Part shown: positions 51,282-59,100 of the stretch, one piece after another
Layout: every line of letters starts with the position of its first letter
Position numbering within the stretch: position 1 is the stretch's first letter
NCBI RefSeq assembly: GCF_001570605.1
Contig: NZ_BBXG01000027.1
Span: 1-64,000, forward strand
Origin: Herbidospora cretacea
GTDB lineage: Bacteria > Actinomycetota > Actinomycetes > Streptosporangiales > Streptosporangiaceae
Length of the DNA: 64,000 nucleotides
Reading direction: 5' to 3'
The notes under the pieces: generated by a model
Database searches by the model: none
What the model saw: only the letters and a program-made list of their open reading frames with translations
What the model was told of the DNA's origin: nothing
Made by a program: the position numbers and the translations under genes

Positions 51282-52835
51282 ATGCGACGATGGAGCCTGG
51301 CGCGGCAGATGTTCGCGCTCCAGATCGTCGTCGTGGTCGCGACCGTCGCGGCGGGGACCGTGATGGCCGTCCTGCAGACCCGCGACCTGGTCGCGGAGGA
51401 CGCGACCGCGGTGACCAAGGCGGTCGCGGTGAGCGTGGCGTCGGCCCCGTCGGTCCTGACCGCGCTGGGCGACCCCGACCCGACGGCCCTGCTCCAGCCG
51501 TACGCCGAGAAGGTCCGCGCGGAGACGGGCGTCGGCTTCATCACGATCATGAGCCCGGCGGGCATCAGGTACACCCACCCGACGCTCACCGAGATAGGGC
51601 GCCCCTACCTGGGAACGCTGGCCGACCGGACGTACAGCGAGACCTACACGGGCACGCTCGGCCCCTCGATCCGCACGATCACCCCCGTCCGCGACGCGTC
51701 CGGTCGGGTCAGAGGGCTGGTCAGCGCCGGTATAACGGTCGAGAACATCGGCGGCCGGCTCCGCGAGCAGCTGGAGGCCGGCGTGCTGGCCGGCCTGCTC
51801 GGCCTCGGCGCCGGCACCGCCGGCACCTACCTGGCCGGCCGCCGCCTCCGCCGCCACACCCACGACCTCGGGACGCAGGAACTGACCCTGATGTACGACT
51901 ACCACGAGGCGATCCTGCACGCCGTCCGCGAAGGGTTGCTGCTGGTCGACGGGCGCAACGTGCTGACGCTGTGCAACGACGGCGCCCGCGGGCTGCTCGG
52001 CCTGCCCCCGGACGCGGAGGGCTCCCCCGTGACCGCGCTGGGCCTGCCGCCCTCCCTCACCGAACTGCTGTCCTCGGGCGGCGACCGCACCGACGAGATC
52101 CACCTGACGGGAGACCGGGTGCTGCTGGTCAGCGTCGCGGCGGTCCGCTCCGGAACCCGCTCCCTCGGCACGGTCGTGACGTTGCGCGACCACACCGAGC
52201 TCCAGGACGTGACCGGCCAGCTCGACGCCGAACGCGGCTTCGCCGACGCGCTGCGCTCGGCCGCCCACGAGTCGGCCAACCGCCTGCACACCGTGATCTC
52301 CCTGGTCGAGCTGGGCCGTCCCGAACAGGCGGTGGCCTTCGCGACCGAGGAACTCCGCGCCGCCCAGGAACTGACGGACCGGGTCGTGGCCGCCGTCCGC
52401 GAACCGGTGCTGGCGGCCCTCCTGCTGGGCAAGTCGGCCCAGGCCGCCGAGCGCGGCGTGGAGTTGTCGATCACCCCTGAGAGCGAACTCGACGACGTGG
52501 GCCTCGACCCGCACGACCTGGTGGCGATCCTCGGCAACCTGATCGACAACGCGGTCGAGGCCGCCATGTCCGGCCCGCCACCGGCGAGGGTGGAGGTGCA
52601 CGTGGGCGCGTCCGGCTCCGTGTGCGAGATCCGCGTCGCCGACAGCGGCCCCGGCCTCGAACCGGCCAGGGTCGAGGAGGCCTACCGGCGCGGCTGGACG
52701 ACCAAGGGCGACGGCCGGGGCCTCGGCCTGCCCTTGGCGGTGCAGGCCGTGCGCAGGCTGGGCGGCACGATCGAAGCGACCCCCGACGCGGTCTTCACCA
52801 TCCGCCTCCCCCTCCCGGAGAGGACCGCCTCGTGA
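51282..52835 (+). CDS. CitA/DcuS-type sensor histidine kinase
   Basis: 517-aa membrane sensor. Helix 1 (FALQIVVVVATVAAGTVMAVL) and helix 2 (about residues 170-188) flank an extracytoplasmic PDC/PAS sensor domain containing GVGFITIMSPAGIRYTHP and TYTGTLGPSIRTITPV, typical of citrate or C4-dicarboxylate sensors. A cytoplasmic PAS follows, then a kinase core with the phosphorylated His329 in AHESANRLHTVISLVELG and the ATP-binding segments ILGNLIDNAVEAA, DSGPGL and GRGLGLPL. ATG 51282 follows AGGAGAGG. It overlaps the response-regulator gene by 4 nt and probably senses the substrate of DctA. Confidence 0.93.
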   Translation: MRRWSLARQMFALQIVVVVATVAAGTVMAVLQTRDLVAEDATAVTKAVAVSVASAPSVLTALGDPDPTALLQPYAEKVRAETGVGFITIMSPAGIRYTHPTLTEIGRPYLGTLADRTYSETYTGTLGPSIRTITPVRDASGRVRGLVSAGITVENIGGRLREQLEAGVLAGLLGLGAGTAGTYLAGRRLRRHTHDLGTQELTLMYDYHEAILHAVREGLLLVDGRNVLTLCNDGARGLLGLPPDAEGSPVTALGLPPSLTELLSSGGDRTDEIHLTGDRVLLVSVAAVRSGTRSLGTVVTLRDHTELQDVTGQLDAERGFADALRSAAHESANRLHTVISLVELGRPEQAVAFATEELRAAQELTDRVVAAVREPVLAALLLGKSAQAAERGVELSITPESELDDVGLDPHDLVAILGNLIDNAVEAAMSGPPPARVEVHVGASGSVCEIRVADSGPGLEPARVEEAYRRGWTTKGDGRGLGLPLAVQAVRRLGGTIEATPDAVFTIRLPLPERTAS

Positions 52836-53503
52836 TCTCGGTGCTCGTGGTCGAGGACGAGGAGATCACCGCCGAGGCAAATCGGATCTACGTGGAACGG
52901 GTCCCCGGCTTCGCGGTGGCGGGAGTGGTCAGGTCGGGCGGCGAGGCGCTGCGGTTCCTCGGCAGGCGGCCCGTCGACCTGGTGCTGCTCGACCTCCACC
53001 TCCCCGACATGCACGGCCTGGACGTGTGCCGGGCGATCAGAGGCGCGGGCATCCTGTGCGACGTCATCGTCATCACCTCCGCCCGCGACCTGTCGATGGT
53101 CCGCTCGGCGGTGTCGGCGGGCGTGGCCCAGTACGTGCTGAAGCCGTTCACCTTCGCCGCCCTCAACGACAAACTGCGCCAGTACGCCAGGTTCCGCTCC
53201 TCGGCCGACGCGAGCGGCGAGGCCAGCGGCCAGGGCGAGGTCGACGACATGCTGGCCGCCCTGCGCGGCCCGGCCCGCTCCCATCTTCCGAAGGGCCTGA
53301 CCCAGCCCACCCTGGAAGCCGTGGTCGCCGAACTGCGCGGCGCCGCCGACGGCCTGTCCGCCACGGCGGTCGCCGCGTCGGTCGGGGTGTCCCGCGTGAC
53401 GGCCCGGCGCTACCTGGAACACCTGACGGAGAGCGGAGCGGCCCGCCGCCTGCCGCAGTACGGCGGGCTCGGCCGGCCTGAGCTGGTCTATCAGCTCATC
53501 TGA
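52832..53503 (+). CDS. CitB/DcuR-type response regulator
   Basis: 223-aa regulator. Receiver domain with acidic pocket VVEDEEITAEANR, phosphorylated Asp in LVLLDLHLPDMHG and Lys in YVLKPFTFAAL. The C-terminal half has the CitB-type winged helix-turn-helix (LSATAVAASVGVSRVTARRYLEHL). It starts with GTG in a GTGA overlap with the kinase gene. Target sites are probably in the 113-bp dctA/kinase intergenic region. The last 13 nt overlap the convergent HIT gene. Confidence 0.93.
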   Translation: MISVLVVEDEEITAEANRIYVERVPGFAVAGVVRSGGEALRFLGRRPVDLVLLDLHLPDMHGLDVCRAIRGAGILCDVIVITSARDLSMVRSAVSAGVAQYVLKPFTFAALNDKLRQYARFRSSADASGEASGQGEVDDMLAALRGPARSHLPKGLTQPTLEAVVAELRGAADGLSATAVAASVGVSRVTARRYLEHLTESGAARRLPQYGGLGRPELVYQLI

Positions 53504-53898
53504 GCGCGGATCCTCGCGGCGTACTCGCGCGCCTCCTCGTCGGAGGCGTACTTGGTACGCGGCCAGAAGAAGCCCCGGAGACCGTCCTTCGGGTTACGCG
53601 GGACCACGTGGGTGTGCAGATGCGCGACCGACTGGGACACGACGTTGTTGAGCGCGACGAAGCTGCCCTTGGCGTCGAGCCCCGCCATGACGGCCCGCGT
53701 GACGGCCTGCACCCGCTCGAAGTAGGGCCCGACCTCGACGAGATCGAGCAGCGTGACGACGTGGGTCTTCGGCACGACCAGGACGTGCCCCTTGAAGACG
53801 GGCCGGTGGTCGAGAAAGGCGAACACGACGTCGTCCTCGTAGACCTCGACGGTCTCGGTGGTCCCGGCCACCATCGCGCAGAACAGGCAGTCGCTCAT
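53491..53898 (-). CDS. HIT-family nucleotide hydrolase
   Basis: 135-aa histidine-triad protein. Two N-terminal cysteines (CLFCAMVAG) may bind zinc, VLVVPKTHVVTLLDL follows, and the catalytic triad is HLHTHVVP near residues 93-100. Members hydrolyse AMP-lysine-type adenylates or diadenosine polyphosphates. TAGGGT (53911-53906 on the minus strand) lies 7 nt before the ATG, a leaderless arrangement. Confidence 0.92.
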   Translation of the reverse strand: MSDCLFCAMVAGTTETVEVYEDDVVFAFLDHRPVFKGHVLVVPKTHVVTLLDLVEVGPYFERVQAVTRAVMAGLDAKGSFVALNNVVSQSVAHLHTHVVPRNPKDGLRGFFWPRTKYASDEEAREYAARIRAQMS

Positions 53899-53993
53899 CC
53901 TCGCGACCCTAGTTGACCGGCCAGGGCAGGCAGGCCGTCTGCACCGAGGCGTTTCAGGAGCTCACCGGCCAGCCGTGGCAGCCCTAGTACCGC

Positions 53994-55148
53994 TCACCAG
54001 CCGACCTTCAGCGTCCCTTTCAGCAGGGCGCGGGCGATGACCATCCGCTGGACGTCATTCGTGCCCTCACCGATCGCCATCAGCGGCGCGTCGCGGTAGA
54101 GGCGCTCAAGAACGAACTCCTGCGAATACCCGTACCCCCCATGGATCCGCATGGCCTCCATCGTCGTCGTCAGCGCCATCTCCGACGCGAAGTACTTCGC
54201 CATCGCCGCCTCCCCCGTCACCGCCCCCTGCTCCGACCGGACCGCCGCCCAGTACGTCATCAGCCGCGCCGCCTGGATCTCGGTCGCCATGTCGGCCAGC
54301 TTCAACTGGATCGCCTGGAACTCGGAGATCGGCTGCCCGAAGGCGTTCCGCTGCTGCGAATACGTAAGGGCCGCGTCATAGGCGCACTGGGCCACCCCCA
54401 CCGCGCGGGCCGCGATGTTGATCCGCCCGAGTTCCAGCGCCGCCAGCACCTGCTGCATCCCCCGGCCCTCGACGCCGCCCAGCAGCCGGTCGACCGGCAC
54501 CCGCGCGGAGTCGATGACGACCTCACACGTCTCCGTCCCCTTGTAGCCGAGTTTCGGCAGGTCACGGCCGATCTGGAGGTCCGCGGCGTCGATCAGCAGG
54601 ACCGACATGCCCCGGTGGGCCGGGGTCTGCGCCGAGGTCTTCACCAGCACGGGCAGCGGGTCGGCGTGCCGGGCGTTGGTGATCCACGTCTTGGTGCCGG
54701 TCACCACGTAGTGGTCCCCGTCGCGGACGGCGCGCGTCGTGATCCCCTGCAGGTCCGTGCCGGCCCCCGGTTCGGTCAGAGCGATGCCGGTACGCCGTTC
54801 GCCCGACGCCCACCCCGGCAGGAACTCCTCCTTCTGCTCGGCGGTCCCGTACTGAGCCACCATCCACGTCGCCAGGGAATGGGATCCGAGGATCCCCGCC
54901 ACGCCCATCCACCCGCGCGCGATCTCCTCGAAGACGAGGGCGAAGGAGACCCGGTCGAGCGCGAGCCCCCCGTGCACCTCAGGGATCGTCATCCCGAACA
55001 GGCCCAGTTCCTTGAACGACTCCACGATCTCCGCCGGATAGCGGCCCGACCGCTCCCATTCGGCCGCGACCGGGACGATCTCGTTGTCGACGAACTCGCG
55101 CAACGTCCGCCGGAAGAGGCGCTGCTCCTCGGTCAGGTCGAAGTTCAT
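53994..55148 (-). CDS. Acyl-CoA dehydrogenase
   Basis: 384-aa FAD-dependent dehydrogenase that introduces an alpha-beta double bond in acyl-CoA. Typical are FDLTEEQRLFRRTLREFVD at the start, ALTEPGAGTDLQGITTRA (FAD contact), and the C-terminal IHGGYGYSQEFVLERLYRDA with GEGTNDVQR. The catalytic Glu position near residue 365 falls in AIGEGTNDVQ, as in the short/branched chain group. It overlaps the MaoC gene by 4 nt (ATGA) and lies downstream of it. The pair probably serves degradation of a branched or medium acyl-CoA; electron-transfer flavoprotein genes are not here. Confidence 0.92.
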   Translation of the reverse strand: MNFDLTEEQRLFRRTLREFVDNEIVPVAAEWERSGRYPAEIVESFKELGLFGMTIPEVHGGLALDRVSFALVFEEIARGWMGVAGILGSHSLATWMVAQYGTAEQKEEFLPGWASGERRTGIALTEPGAGTDLQGITTRAVRDGDHYVVTGTKTWITNARHADPLPVLVKTSAQTPAHRGMSVLLIDAADLQIGRDLPKLGYKGTETCEVVIDSARVPVDRLLGGVEGRGMQQVLAALELGRINIAARAVGVAQCAYDAALTYSQQRNAFGQPISEFQAIQLKLADMATEIQAARLMTYWAAVRSEQGAVTGEAAMAKYFASEMALTTTMEAMRIHGGYGYSQEFVLERLYRDAPLMAIGEGTNDVQRMVIARALLKGTLKVGW

Positions 55149-55660
55149 GCCATCGGGCCGTTCTTCGCTACCGGGAAGAAGCCCTTGTCGTGGGGGGCGT
55201 CCCGTTTGTAGACCATGACCGACCGCCGCCACGACATGACCTCGTCGCCGTCCTGGTTGAGGCCCCGGGTCCGGCACGTCACGATCCCCGCCCACGGCCG
55301 CGAGGCGGATTCCCGCACGGCCTCGACCAGCGACTCGGCGTAGAGGGTGTCGCCGAGGAAGACGGGGTGGGTCAGGCGGATCTCGTCCCAGCCGAGGTTC
55401 ATCGAGGCGTTCTGGCTGACGTCGATGACCGACAGGCCCAGGACGATCGCCACTGATAGGCCCGAGTTCACGATGATCTTCCCGACGGGGGCCTTCGCGG
55501 CGAAGTGGGCGTTGAAGTGGTTCTGGTTGGTGTTCATCGTCAGCAGGGTGAACCAGGTGTTGTCGGCCTCGGAGATCGTGCGGCCGAGCGGGTGCTGGAA
55601 CACGTCGCCGACGACGAAATCCTCGTAGTAACGCCCCAGATGGGCTGCATGGACGGTCAC
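55145..55660 (-). CDS. MaoC-family enoyl-CoA hydratase
   Basis: 171-aa hot-dog-fold hydratase/dehydratase. HPLGRTISEADNTWFTLLTMN contains the hydratase-2-like Asp/His dyad region (EADNTWF ... NHFNAHFAA), then GLSVAIVLGLSV and the C-terminal GLNQDGDEVMSWRR, which I recognise from MaoC proteins encoded with acyl-CoA dehydrogenases and CoA-ester lyases in actinobacteria. It starts with GTG. First gene of the pair with the dehydrogenase. Confidence 0.9.
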   Translation of the reverse strand: MTVHAAHLGRYYEDFVVGDVFQHPLGRTISEADNTWFTLLTMNTNQNHFNAHFAAKAPVGKIIVNSGLSVAIVLGLSVIDVSQNASMNLGWDEIRLTHPVFLGDTLYAESLVEAVRESASRPWAGIVTCRTRGLNQDGDEVMSWRRSVMVYKRDAPHDKGFFPVAKNGPMA

Positions 55661-55718
55661 TTCCCTATCGTCCCCACATCTCCGGCCGAGTGATCACCCC
55701 TCCGGCCGGGAATGCCTT

Positions 55719-55736
55719 AGTAAACAAATGGTGAAC
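55719..55736. promoter_or_regulatory. PHO-box-like repeats at the start of the PiT gene
   Basis: On the minus strand GTTCACC (55736-55730) and GTTTACT (55725-55719) are 11 bp apart, the spacing of PhoP direct repeats in Streptomyces (GTTCACC units). It overlaps the ATG at 55728, which would fit better if translation began at the TTG at 55758. Confidence 0.35.
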
Positions 55737-56693
55737 AACAGGCAAACGGGGAGCTTATTGTCCGCCTCACTAGCTGTTCTCGCCGGAGTGTTCGCGATCG
55801 TCTCAGGGATCAACGACGGCGGCGCGCTGCTCGGCGCCGGGCTCCGGGTTCCTGGGGTGCGCCCGTTGGTGGCGCTGTTCGTGCTGGTCGCCGCGGTGGC
55901 GGCGGTGCCGATGCTGACCTCGCGGGTGGCCGCCACCTTCACCACGCGGCTGGCGTCCCTGCCGGGGGCTCCCGGGCAGGTGGCGATGACCGTCGCGGTG
56001 GTCTGCTCGCTGGTGGTGGTCCTGGTGCTGAGCAGCCGGGGGTGGCCGACCAGTCTGACGCTGGCCATCGTCGGCGGGCTGACCGGCGCGGCCGTCGGCC
56101 TCGGGCTGCCCGTCTCCGCCGGAGGCGTGGGCCTGGTGCTCGTGGCGGGGATCGCCGCGCCCTTCGTCGGGGCGACGGTGGCGGTGCTGGCCAGCCGCCT
56201 GGTGTCCCGGCTGGGCCGGGCGCAGTCGCTGCCGCGCCTGCACTGGGGCGGGTTCGCGGTGCAGTGCCTCGCCTACGCCGCCAACGACGGCCAGAAGATG
56301 CTGGCCGTCTTCCTCGTCGGGCTCGGCGTGGGCGGAGCGCCTCCGCTGGTCTGCCTGCTGGTCGCGGCGCTGTTCGCGGTCGGCGCCGTCTACGGGCTGC
56401 CGCGCGCCGGTCGGACCCTCAGCCGGCAGTTGCTGCCCGCCCGGCCGCTGCACGCCGTGGCCGCCGGGCTCGGCAGCGGGCTGTCGGTGATCGGGTGCGC
56501 GGCGGCGGGCGCGCCGGTGAGCATGACGCAGGCCATCGCGGGCGGCTTCGTCGGGGCGGGGGTCGCCGAGAGCGTCCGCCGGGTGCGGTGGCCGGCCACC
56601 ATGAAGATCGTGCTCGCCTGGACGCTGACACTTCCGGCCACCGGCCTGCTGGGTCTGGCGGCCGGGCTGATGATCAGGGGGGTGGCCGGATGA
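55728..56693 (+). CDS. Inorganic phosphate transporter, PiT family
   Basis: 321-aa membrane protein with about ten helices. Both PiT signature repeats are visible: AIVSGINDGGALLG near residue 23 and CLAYAANDGQKMLAVFLVG near 180, carrying the Asn-Asp pairs needed for transport of metal phosphate. It is shorter than many PiT proteins, missing the large central loop. The ATG 55728 has no ribosome site; a TTG at 55758 has GGGGAG upstream and is a good alternative start that would free the PHO-box-like sequence. It overlaps the DUF47 gene by 4 nt. Confidence 0.9.
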   Translation: MVNNRQTGSLLSASLAVLAGVFAIVSGINDGGALLGAGLRVPGVRPLVALFVLVAAVAAVPMLTSRVAATFTTRLASLPGAPGQVAMTVAVVCSLVVVLVLSSRGWPTSLTLAIVGGLTGAAVGLGLPVSAGGVGLVLVAGIAAPFVGATVAVLASRLVSRLGRAQSLPRLHWGGFAVQCLAYAANDGQKMLAVFLVGLGVGGAPPLVCLLVAALFAVGAVYGLPRAGRTLSRQLLPARPLHAVAAGLGSGLSVIGCAAAGAPVSMTQAIAGGFVGAGVAESVRRVRWPATMKIVLAWTLTLPATGLLGLAAGLMIRGVAG

Positions 56694-57322
56694 GGCGGCT
56701 CCGGCGCGTGTTCGGCATGATGCGGGGGCGGATGGACAGCGCCCTGTCGGAGGCGCTCATCGGCCAGCTGGAGACGACCCGGGAGGGCGCGTGGCTGGCC
56801 ATCGCCATGATCGGCGGCGAGATCGGCCGGACCAAGGCCCACCAGGCGATGCGCGACATCGAGCACCGCGGCGACACCTACCGCGCCCGCCTGGTCGCCG
56901 AGCTGGCCGGGGCCCTGATCACGCCGATCGACCGGGAGGACCTGTTCCGGCTGTCCCGCTCGATCGACGACATCCTCGACTCGCTGCGCGACTTCGTCCG
57001 CGAGTCGCACCTCTACCGGGTGCGCGGCAGGCAGCGCTTCGCCCCGATGCTCGACCAGGTGATCGTCGGCGTCGACGCGCTGGAGAAGTCGGTGCGTGAC
57101 CTGGCCACCCGCTCGTCGGCGGTCGGCCACGACGCGCTGGAGGCCAAGAAGGCCGGCGGCACCCTCAAGCGGATGTACCAGTACGAGATCGCCCGCATCC
57201 TCACCTCGGAGATCACCGCCGAGACCCTGCGGGAGCGCGAACTGGTCCGGCGGCTGGAGATCGTGGGCATCGCGATCGGCGAGGCCGCCGACGCGATCGC
57301 CGACGGGGCGATGAAGCGCTGA
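56690..57322 (+). CDS. DUF47/PhoU-like phosphate transport regulator
   Basis: 210-aa all-helical protein of the DUF47 family, PhoU-like, almost always encoded with PiT transporters and thought to regulate them at the membrane. Typical features are an amphipathic helical bundle with DIEHRGDTYRARLVAEL, LITPIDREDLFRLSRSIDDILD (the conserved acidic/metal-binding helix) and the C-terminal RLEIVGIAIGEAADAIADGAMK. The start overlaps the transporter stop (ATGA), so the stoichiometry is coupled. Confidence 0.92.
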   Translation: MRRLRRVFGMMRGRMDSALSEALIGQLETTREGAWLAIAMIGGEIGRTKAHQAMRDIEHRGDTYRARLVAELAGALITPIDREDLFRLSRSIDDILDSLRDFVRESHLYRVRGRQRFAPMLDQVIVGVDALEKSVRDLATRSSAVGHDALEAKKAGGTLKRMYQYEIARILTSEITAETLRERELVRRLEIVGIAIGEAADAIADGAMKR

Positions 57323-57413
57323 CCCGTCCAGGCCAGTCGGCGTGGGCAGGTCGAACACACCCACGCCTGACAGGACGCCTTCTATCGGCTCGCCCGCTGC
57401 CACGCACCACCGT

Positions 57414-58130
57414 TCACCAGGGGACGGGCGTTCCGTCCCAGGAGAAGAAGCCACCGGTGGGGCCGTCCTCCGGCAGCAGGGCCAGCCGGAGGGCTCCCCG
57501 CGCGGCCTCGTCCGGGTCGCCGCCGGCAGCAGCGGCCCGGGGGTTGAGATCGGTGGCCCGCAGGCCGGGGGCGAGCGCGTTGACCTTGAAGCCGTCCTCG
57601 GCCAGCGTCTGGGCGTAGAGGACGGTGAGGGCGTTGAGGGCGGCCTTGGACGACCGGTAGGCGGCGGCTGCGCCGCTACCCGAGATGAACTGGGGGTTGG
57701 GGGTGGTGCTCCAGGTCAGCGACGCGGTGCCACTGGAGACGTTGACTATGCGCGGGCGCGGGGACCGGCGCAGGGCGGGCAGGAAGGCATTGGTCACGGT
57801 CACCACCCCGAACACATTGGTCTCGTAGGTGCGCCTGTACTCCTCGACGCCGGTGTCGGTCGGCGGGGCGAGTGACAGCGAGATGCCGGCGTTGTTGACC
57901 AGCACGTCCAAGCGGTCCACCTGAGCCGCGGCCTGTGCGACGCCGTCGGGATCTGTCACGTCGAGGACCAGCGGACGGGCTCCGGCCCCGATCTCCTCGA
58001 CGGCCCGCTGTCCGCGCAAGGGGTCACGGGAGCCCACGTACACGGTGAAGCCCTCAACGGCGAGCAGCCGGGCAATATGTCGGCCGATGCCTTTGTTTGC
58101 ACCGGTGACCAGAGCTGTGCGTTCGTTCAT
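57414..58130 (-). CDS. Short-chain dehydrogenase/reductase
   Basis: 238-aa classical SDR. NAD(P)-binding TGANKGIGRHIARLL near residues 9-23, NNAGISL near 84, catalytic Ser in IVNVSSGTASLTW, and YxxxK in AAAYRSSKAALNAL. The C-terminal PEDGPTGGFFSWDGTPVPW is typical of plant-like carbonyl reductases, so a ketone or quinone substrate is likely. Divergent from an XRE regulator with an 80-bp intergenic region holding a 27-bp dyad; the regulator probably represses it. Confidence 0.92.
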   Translation of the reverse strand: MNERTALVTGANKGIGRHIARLLAVEGFTVYVGSRDPLRGQRAVEEIGAGARPLVLDVTDPDGVAQAAAQVDRLDVLVNNAGISLSLAPPTDTGVEEYRRTYETNVFGVVTVTNAFLPALRRSPRPRIVNVSSGTASLTWSTTPNPQFISGSGAAAAYRSSKAALNALTVLYAQTLAEDGFKVNALAPGLRATDLNPRAAAAGGDPDEAARGALRLALLPEDGPTGGFFSWDGTPVPW

Positions 58131-58160
58131 GGGAACCACACTTCTCCGGTCATGGGTGCT

Positions 58161-58187
58161 CTGCCAGGGACAGCCTGTACCAGGCAG
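58161..58187. promoter_or_regulatory. 27-bp dyad between SDR and XRE regulator genes
   Basis: Outer arms CTGCCAGG and CCAGGCAG (7 of 8 pairs) and an inner ACAG-C-CTGT share one centre at 58174; 11 of 13 positions pair. It is the best candidate operator for the divergent XRE regulator. Confidence 0.55.
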
Positions 58188-58210
58188 TGTGAGGCAGGAG
58201 AGGAGGCGAC

Positions 58211-59026
58211 GTGGCGCGGCAGGAACTGGCCCACTACCTGCGGGACCGCCGTGCGGCCCTGCGTCCTCACGAGATCGGCCTGGCGGCGACGGGCACCGAC
58301 CGCCGCACACCGGGTCTGCGCCGCGAAGAGGTGGCGGAGCTCGCCCACATGTCGGTCGACTACTACACCCGGCTGGAGCAGGCCCGGGGGCCGCGGCCAT
58401 CGGCCCGGATCCTGGACGCGCTGGCCCGCGCGCTGCGGCTCACGCCGGCCGAGCGCAGCCATCTGTTCCGCCTGGCGGGTTCGAGCGCGCCGCCTGGCAT
58501 CAGCGCCGTGCGGCAGGTCCGCCCCCACGTGGCCCGGATGCTGGAGCGGCTGCCGGAGACCGGTGCCATCGTCACTGACGCGACGTACGACGTCCTCACC
58601 TGGAACCCCCTGGCCCGCGCGCTGCTCGGCACCGACCTTGGAGGCGGGACGACGAACCTGGCCCGACGCCGCTTCCTGGGCCAGGGGCGGATGTACGAGA
58701 GCTCCAGCGCCGAGGAATTCGGGCACATCGTGGTGGCGCGGCTGCGCCGGGCCGCGGACCGCTACCCGCATGACCCGCAGCTGGCCGGGCTTCTGGCCGA
58801 ACTGCACGCCGGCAGTGAGGAGTTCCGGCAGATCTGGGAGGCGCGTCCGGTCCACGCTCCCGGGCACCGGACCAAGACCCTGGACCATCCGGAGGCCGGT
58901 GCGCTGCGGTTGCACTGCGACGTCCTGCTGGTGCCCGAAGATGACCAGGAGGTCGTCCTGATGACGGCCGACCCCGGATCACCTGCCGAGCGGGCCCTGC
59001 GCGGGCTGGCCACGCAGGCGACCTGA
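58211..59026 (+). CDS. XRE-family regulator with MmyB-like ligand-binding domain
   Basis: 271-aa regulator paralogous in type to the one at 19770. HTH segment GLRREEVAELAHMSVDYYTRLEQARG near residues 35-60 (core GLRREEVAELA), then a C-terminal MmyB-like domain beginning ATYDVLTWNPLARALLGTD. The GTG start follows GGAGAGGAGG. In this family the regulator usually controls a divergent dehydrogenase or exporter, matching the SDR here. Confidence 0.9.
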   Translation: MARQELAHYLRDRRAALRPHEIGLAATGTDRRTPGLRREEVAELAHMSVDYYTRLEQARGPRPSARILDALARALRLTPAERSHLFRLAGSSAPPGISAVRQVRPHVARMLERLPETGAIVTDATYDVLTWNPLARALLGTDLGGGTTNLARRRFLGQGRMYESSSAEEFGHIVVARLRRAADRYPHDPQLAGLLAELHAGSEEFRQIWEARPVHAPGHRTKTLDHPEAGALRLHCDVLLVPEDDQEVVLMTADPGSPAERALRGLATQAT

Positions 59027-59100
59027 GACGGAGGATGCGCACAGGTCCTGGTGCCGGGGCTTTCCACGCCGCCTGTCCGCGTGGCCTCTAAAGTCGGGGC

